Assembly: GCA_021816925.1 (NCBI GenBank)
Contig: JAKAWQ010000041.1
Location: forward strand, 1-36,323
Origin: Pseudomonadota bacterium
Lineage (GTDB): Bacteria; Pseudomonadota; Alphaproteobacteria; Acetobacterales; Acetobacteraceae
Length of the DNA stretch: 36,323 nucleotides
Reading direction: 5' to 3'
The position numbers and the translations under genes were made by a program. This document shows positions 33,260-36,323 of the stretch, piece by piece (within the stretch, counting starts at the first letter, position 1; each line of letters starts with the position of its first letter). The notes under the pieces were generated by a model. That model did no database searches and was not told where the DNA came from. It worked only from the letters and a program-made list of their open reading frames with translations.

Positions 33260-34591
33260 TCAGGAGAGCGCCGCGCGCGGCTCCGGCCGGCCGACGCCGT
33301 GATAGGCGAAGCCGGCTTGGCGCATCGCCGCCGGGTCGAAAACATTGCGCAGATCGATGATCCTGTTGCCGCGCATCACCGACCTGAGGCGCGCGGGCGA
33401 GAGCGCGCGGAACTCGTTCCACTCGGTGACGACAACGAGCGCGTCCGCGCCGGTCGCCGCCTCGATCGCGCTCTCCGAGAACGTGACGGCAGAAGGCAGC
33501 AGGGCGCGCGCGGCCGCCATGGCGGCCGGGTCGAAGGCACGCACCTCTGCCCCTTCGTCGGCCGCAAGCCGCGTGACGAGCGGCAGGGCGGGCGCATCCC
33601 TGAGATCGTCCGTCTCCGGCTTGAAGGCGAGCCCGAGCACGCCGATCGTCCGCCCGCGCACGCTGCCTCCGCAGGCCGCGACGACACGCGCGGCCATGGT
33701 CGCCTTGCGCGCGTCGTTGACGGCAATGACGGTCTCGATCAGGCGCGTCGGCGCCTCGTGTTCCTGCGCGATGCGCACGAGCGCGAGCGTGTCCTTGGGA
33801 AAGCAGGAGCCGCCGAAGCCGGGGCCGGGATGGAGGAACTTCCGCCCGATCCGCCCATCGAGGCCGATGCCGCGCGCAACGTCGTGCACGTCCGCGCCGA
33901 CCCGCTCGCAGAGATCCGCCATCTCGTTGATGAAGGCCACCTTCATCGCAAGGAAGGAATTGGCCGCGTATTTGATGAGTTCGGCGGTTTCGAGTGCGGT
34001 GAAGAGGATCGGCGTCTCGATCAGGTAGAGCGGGCGGTAGAGCCGGCGCAACACCTCGCGCGCGCGCTCGGTTTCGGCGCCGATCACGACGCGGTCGGGG
34101 CGCATGAAGTCCGCGATGGCGTTGCCTTCGCGCAGGAACTCGGGGTTGGAGGCAACCTCGAGCGCAAGCTCCGGGCGCAGCTCGCGCAGCATGAGCTCGA
34201 CCTTGCGCCCCGTCCCCACCGGCACGGTCGATTTGGTGACGATCACCGCCGGGTGTGTGAGCGCGTGCGCGGCCTGTCCGACCGCGGCGAAGACGTGGGT
34301 GAGATCGGCGTGGCCGTCGCCGCGCCGCGTCGGTGTGCCGACGGCGATGAAGACCGCCTCGGCGCCCGCAACCGCGCCGGCGAGATCGGCGCCGAAGGCA
34401 AGGCGCCCCGCGCGCACATTGTTGGCGACCAGCGTGTCGAGCCCCGGCTCGTAGATCGGGATCCGCCCTTCGAGCAGCTCCTTCAGCCGTGCGGGGTCGG
34501 CCTCGACCACCGCGACCTCGACCCCGAACTCGGCGAAGCAGGCGGCCGAAACGAGGCCCACGTAGCCGCCGCCGATCATGGCGATGCGCAA
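33260..34591 (-). CDS. UDP-glucose 6-dehydrogenase
   Basis: The 443-residue enzyme oxidises UDP-glucose to UDP-glucuronate with two NAD+, feeding polysaccharide, lipid A or capsule synthesis. Visible features are the Rossmann start MRIAMIGGGYVGLVSAACFAEFG, VGTPTRRGDGHADLTHV, the substrate motif NPEFLREGNAIADFMRPDRVVIG, the catalytic Cys in GPGFGGSCFPKDTLAL (about residue 260) and GLAFKPETDDLRDAPAL in the C-terminal domain. The length is normal. No other sugar-nucleotide or glycosyltransferase gene is nearby; the glycosylase gene downstream is probably just co-transcribed. The tRNA-Ser gene lies 107 bases upstream on the other strand. Confidence 0.95.
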   Translation of the reverse strand: MRIAMIGGGYVGLVSAACFAEFGVEVAVVEADPARLKELLEGRIPIYEPGLDTLVANNVRAGRLAFGADLAGAVAGAEAVFIAVGTPTRRGDGHADLTHVFAAVGQAAHALTHPAVIVTKSTVPVGTGRKVELMLRELRPELALEVASNPEFLREGNAIADFMRPDRVVIGAETERAREVLRRLYRPLYLIETPILFTALETAELIKYAANSFLAMKVAFINEMADLCERVGADVHDVARGIGLDGRIGRKFLHPGPGFGGSCFPKDTLALVRIAQEHEAPTRLIETVIAVNDARKATMAARVVAACGGSVRGRTIGVLGLAFKPETDDLRDAPALPLVTRLAADEGAEVRAFDPAAMAAARALLPSAVTFSESAIEAATGADALVVVTEWNEFRALSPARLRSVMRGNRIIDLRNVFDPAAMRQAGFAYHGVGRPEPRAALS

Positions 34592-34698
34592 TGTCCTTGA
34601 TCCTCTGCCCAGGGTTCGCCGGCAGGGATAGCACAGGGTTTTGCCCTGCCAAGCGGGCGTGGTTGTCCTGCCGGCCGCCGCTCCTTTAGCTTGGCGCG

Positions 34699-34786
34699 GG
34701 ATGGGTGGCCGAGCGGCTTAAGGCAGCGGTCTTGAAAACCGCCAACCCGCAAGGGTTCGTGGGTTCGAATCCCACCCCATCCGCCA
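34699..34786 (+). tRNA. tRNA-Ser (anticodon UGA)
   Basis: A complete class II tRNA with encoded CCA. Acceptor GGATGGG pairs with CCCATCC, then discriminator G and CCA. The anticodon stem GCGGT/ACCGC encloses CTTGAAA, giving anticodon TGA. A long variable arm (AACCC...GGGTT type) follows, and the T-arm is GTGGG-TTCGAAT-CCCAC. The D-loop has the usual AAGGCAG-like end. The region to its right holds a toxin-antitoxin pair and a transposon remnant, consistent with use of this tRNA as an integration site, though I found no duplicated 3' end within the window. Confidence 0.97.
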
Positions 34787-34904
34787 GTGCATCATCCCAA
34801 CATGCTGATATTGCACGACAATCATGAAAGCGGCGAAGCCGGGTCCCCAAGCGCGTCCACAAACCCGCGCCCGCACCATCCCTTCGGAACGCTCCGGCCC
34901 AGCC

Positions 34905-35114
34905 TCACCGGAACAGCTTCTTCGGCAATCCGGACTGGCGCACCATCGAGGCCAGGTTGCGCTTCGGGATGTCGTCTCCGGCCTGGTCGTAATCGACCGT
35001 CACGAGCCTCATCCGGCCGCCAACGATGCCCTTGAACTGTTTGTGCGAGCCTCGTTCCCGGTCGAGGGTGAAGCCGTGAGTGTCGAGGATGCGGACAAAT
35101 TCCCGGAACTTCAC
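34905..35114 (-). CDS. hicA: HicA-family toxin (mRNA interferase)
   Basis: The 69-residue protein matches HicA: MKFREFVRILDTHGFTLDRERGSHKQF, with catalytic His24 in the G-S-H-x-x-F motif, and a final DDIPKRNLASMVRQSGLPKKLF as in 'di..gtl..Il.qagl..eef'. HicA adopts a double-stranded RNA-binding-like fold and cleaves mRNA independently of the ribosome, arresting growth when free. Its start overlaps the antitoxin stop by 4 bases (ATGA). The order antitoxin-toxin is the reverse of the usual hicA-hicB order, though it is known. The residues needed for activity look intact. Confidence 0.88.
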   Translation of the reverse strand: MKFREFVRILDTHGFTLDRERGSHKQFKGIVGGRMRLVTVDYDQAGDDIPKRNLASMVRQSGLPKKLFR

Positions 35115-35473
35115 GCCGCCGGCTGGCGACCGAGCGGGAGGGTGAATTCGTAACGTTCCTTGGCGTCACGGCGTCCAAAGGATACGGCGGCGAGCTTCCA
35201 CAAGGGACGCAACCAAGCGAGCAGAGGAGCGCGGCGGCGCAGCAGGCGCCTGCGCTCACCCGGCGGCGCGGCAGCGACCCCTTCGAGGTAAAGCTCGACC
35301 TGCTCGGCGAGCTTCCGGCGCACTTCATCGAACGCGTGGCCGCGGACCGCGAGATCGAAGGTCAAGCAATAAGCCTCCCATCGATCCGCCTCGCCCTCTG
35401 CGTAACAGACGATGGTCCGGCCGGAGGGCGCCGACACGCTCATCTCGGGCTCTGTGCTCATGGCAGCGGACAT
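35111..35473 (-). CDS. hicB: HicB-like antitoxin partner
   Basis: From the ATG at 35473 the product is 120 residues. RTIVCYAEGEADRWEAYCLTFDLAVRGHAFDEVRRKLAEQVELYLEGV has the partially degraded RNase-H-like fold of HicB antitoxins ('...y....Dl.v.G.s.eeA...l.e.i..yle'). The C-terminal half (RRRLLRRRAPLLAWLRPLWKLA) is basic and does not look like the usual HicB ribbon-helix-helix or helix-turn-helix, so autoregulation may differ. The start is uncertain: ATGs at 35461 and 35443 also keep the domain. Its position upstream of, and overlapping, hicA is the main support for the role. Confidence 0.7.
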   Translation of the reverse strand: MSAAMSTEPEMSVSAPSGRTIVCYAEGEADRWEAYCLTFDLAVRGHAFDEVRRKLAEQVELYLEGVAAAPPGERRRLLRRRAPLLAWLRPLWKLAAVSFGRRDAKERYEFTLPLGRQPAA

Positions 35474-35650
35474 GGCCGGAATATAGGCTCGAATGGTCCC
35501 CGCGAGAATGGAAATTCCGTCCGCCACCGTTCGTAGGCATTCGTAAACCTGCGCGTGGCCCGCGCGCCGTTGCACTCCGAACCATCCCCTCGACCCTCCA
35601 CCATCCGAAGAGCCCGATCGGGCACCATCGACCGTCCGACCGTCGGGACC

Positions 35651-36323
35651 GTAACCGGGGCAAAAGGCTGGGCGGGGTCCGTTTTTTGCTTCTGCCGACG
35701 CGGGGCGGGCTGGTTCAAAGTGGGTGTGGCCGCGCCCGCAGAGATTCCTGGCCTGTCGAACGCCGAGCTTCAGAAGCTTGTGGTGAAGCTGCTGGGGGAG
35801 AACGCGGAGTTGAAGCGACTGGTCGCTGAGTTGCGCGAGGAGATCGCCTGCCTGAAAGGGCTGAAGGGCCGCCCGCGGATCAAACCGAGTGGGATGGAGA
35901 AAGCGACCGAGGCGAAGTCGTGCGGCTGCTCACGAGCGGTCAGGACGCCTTTCTCAGCGAGAGCCGCGAGGTGCTGCGGGCCGGCTTGCAGACCGCGAGA
36001 TGGATCAGCGTCGACGACACCGGCGCCCGGCACGCCGGCAAGAACGGCTTCTGCACCCGGATCGGCAATGACGACTTCGCCTGGTTCGGCACGACGCCGA
36101 GCAAGAGCCGGCTGAACTTCCTCGATCTCCTGCGTGCCGGGTACACCGATTACGTGATCAATGAGCCGGCGCTCACTTACATGCGCGAGCGCGCCTTGGC
36201 CGGTCCGGTGATCCGCCTCCTCGCCGCCGATCCGGAGCGGCAGTTCGCAGACCAAGCCGCTTGGCAATGCCACCTCGAGCGTCTCGGCATCACCGCATTG
36301 CACGTGCCGCCGGATCCGGTCTG
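35651..36323 (+). mobile_element. Left part of an IS66-family-like element, internally deleted, cut by the window edge
   Basis: The transposase remnant starting near 35720 shows an IS66-type element. Its left end may be at 35651, where GTAACCGGGGCAAAAGG begins; IS66 elements typically start with GTAA, but the matching right end lies outside the window, so this boundary is a guess. Insertion lies 5' of the hicBA operon and about 0.9 kb from the tRNA-Ser gene. Confidence 0.5.
35720..36323 (+). pseudogene. IS66-family transposase with internal deletion and frameshift (partial)
   Basis: A GTG at 35720 (or 35726) starts a coiled-coil N-terminus: [42 protein letters not shown] then [10 protein letters not shown], the typical leucine-zipper start of this IS66 group. 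After about residue 66 the reading switches from this frame to the next, near 35905-35915, and continues [50 protein letters not shown]. That contains the first catalytic Asp region of the DDE domain and belongs about 200 residues into the intact protein, by memory of the family. It stays open to the window edge (ending LGITALHVPPDPV). So roughly 130 codons are missing and the frame is broken; the transposase cannot be made whole. Confidence 0.8.

Noticed and set aside
32616-34652. 678-codon minus-strand frame covering UDP-glucose dehydrogenase and the glycosylase
   Set aside because: Only its last 211 codons code for a real protein (AlkA family). The rest is out of frame with the UDP-glucose dehydrogenase gene.
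34699-34786. attL/attR duplication of the tRNA-Ser 3' end
   Set aside because: I looked for a second copy of the T-arm/acceptor sequence in the window and saw none; it could lie beyond the right edge.

Overview
The window is very GC-rich, about 70% by eye, and reads as an alphaproteobacterial chromosome. Gene style (DUF1127 protein, CUT1 and CUT2 ABC importers, NnrS, PdxA2-type enzymes, IS66-type remnant, GNAT-Nudix fusion) would fit an Acetobacteraceae-like member of the Rhodospirillales. That placement is inference; there is no rRNA or ribosomal protein marker here. The high GC content produces many long antisense open frames, which I treated as shadows.

Layout, left to right. (1) 0-0.7 kb: the 3' end of a gene ending in what looks like a TOBE domain, two CTCTCCC/GGGAGAG hairpins, and an orphan CBS-domain tail. 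(2) 0.7-2.6 kb: a GNAT-Nudix fusion and a CinA/MoaB-type protein on the plus strand. (3) 9.3-2.6 kb, minus strand: a tight six-gene run coding for an FAD amine/amino-acid oxidase-like enzyme, a two-domain RidA-like protein, two unlike 2OG-Fe(II)-oxygenase-like proteins, an exported beta-propeller and a long acyl-CoA dehydrogenase. I cannot match this set to a named pathway and regard it as the best candidate for an undescribed system. (4) 9.3-11.2 kb: decayed DNA with tails of a TonB-dependent receptor and a luciferase-like monooxygenase.

(5) 11.3-16.4 kb, plus strand: CUT2 ABC importer (ATPase, binding protein, permease), a four-carbon acid sugar kinase and a PdxA2-type dehydrogenase. Together these form a probable uptake and catabolic route for threonate or erythronate, ending in dihydroxyacetone phosphate and CO2. 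(6) 16.5-21.6 kb: a DUF167 protein on the minus strand, then NnrS, an AhpD-like protein, a TehA/TDT-family channel and an FMN/Fe-S glutamate-synthase-like protein on the plus strand. (7) 21.6-24.5 kb: two unrelated MFS transporters transcribed divergently. (8) 24.5-24.8 kb: remnant of an insertion sequence.

(9) 30.0-24.8 kb, minus strand: a GntR/FCD regulator, a CUT1 ABC importer (binding protein and two permeases but no ATPase), an SDR dehydrogenase and an EthD-like small protein, with a divergent amidase gene on the plus strand. A perfect 12-bp palindrome lies between the regulator and the amidase. (10) 31.5-34.6 kb: DUF1127 protein, alpha/beta hydrolase, AlkA-type DNA glycosylase and UDP-glucose 6-dehydrogenase. 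(11) 34.7-36.3 kb: tRNA-Ser(UGA), a HicB/HicA toxin-antitoxin pair and an internally deleted IS66-family transposase that runs off the right edge; this looks like accessory DNA inserted beside a tRNA gene.

All function calls come from reading the translated sequence and from memory of the families; no database search was run.
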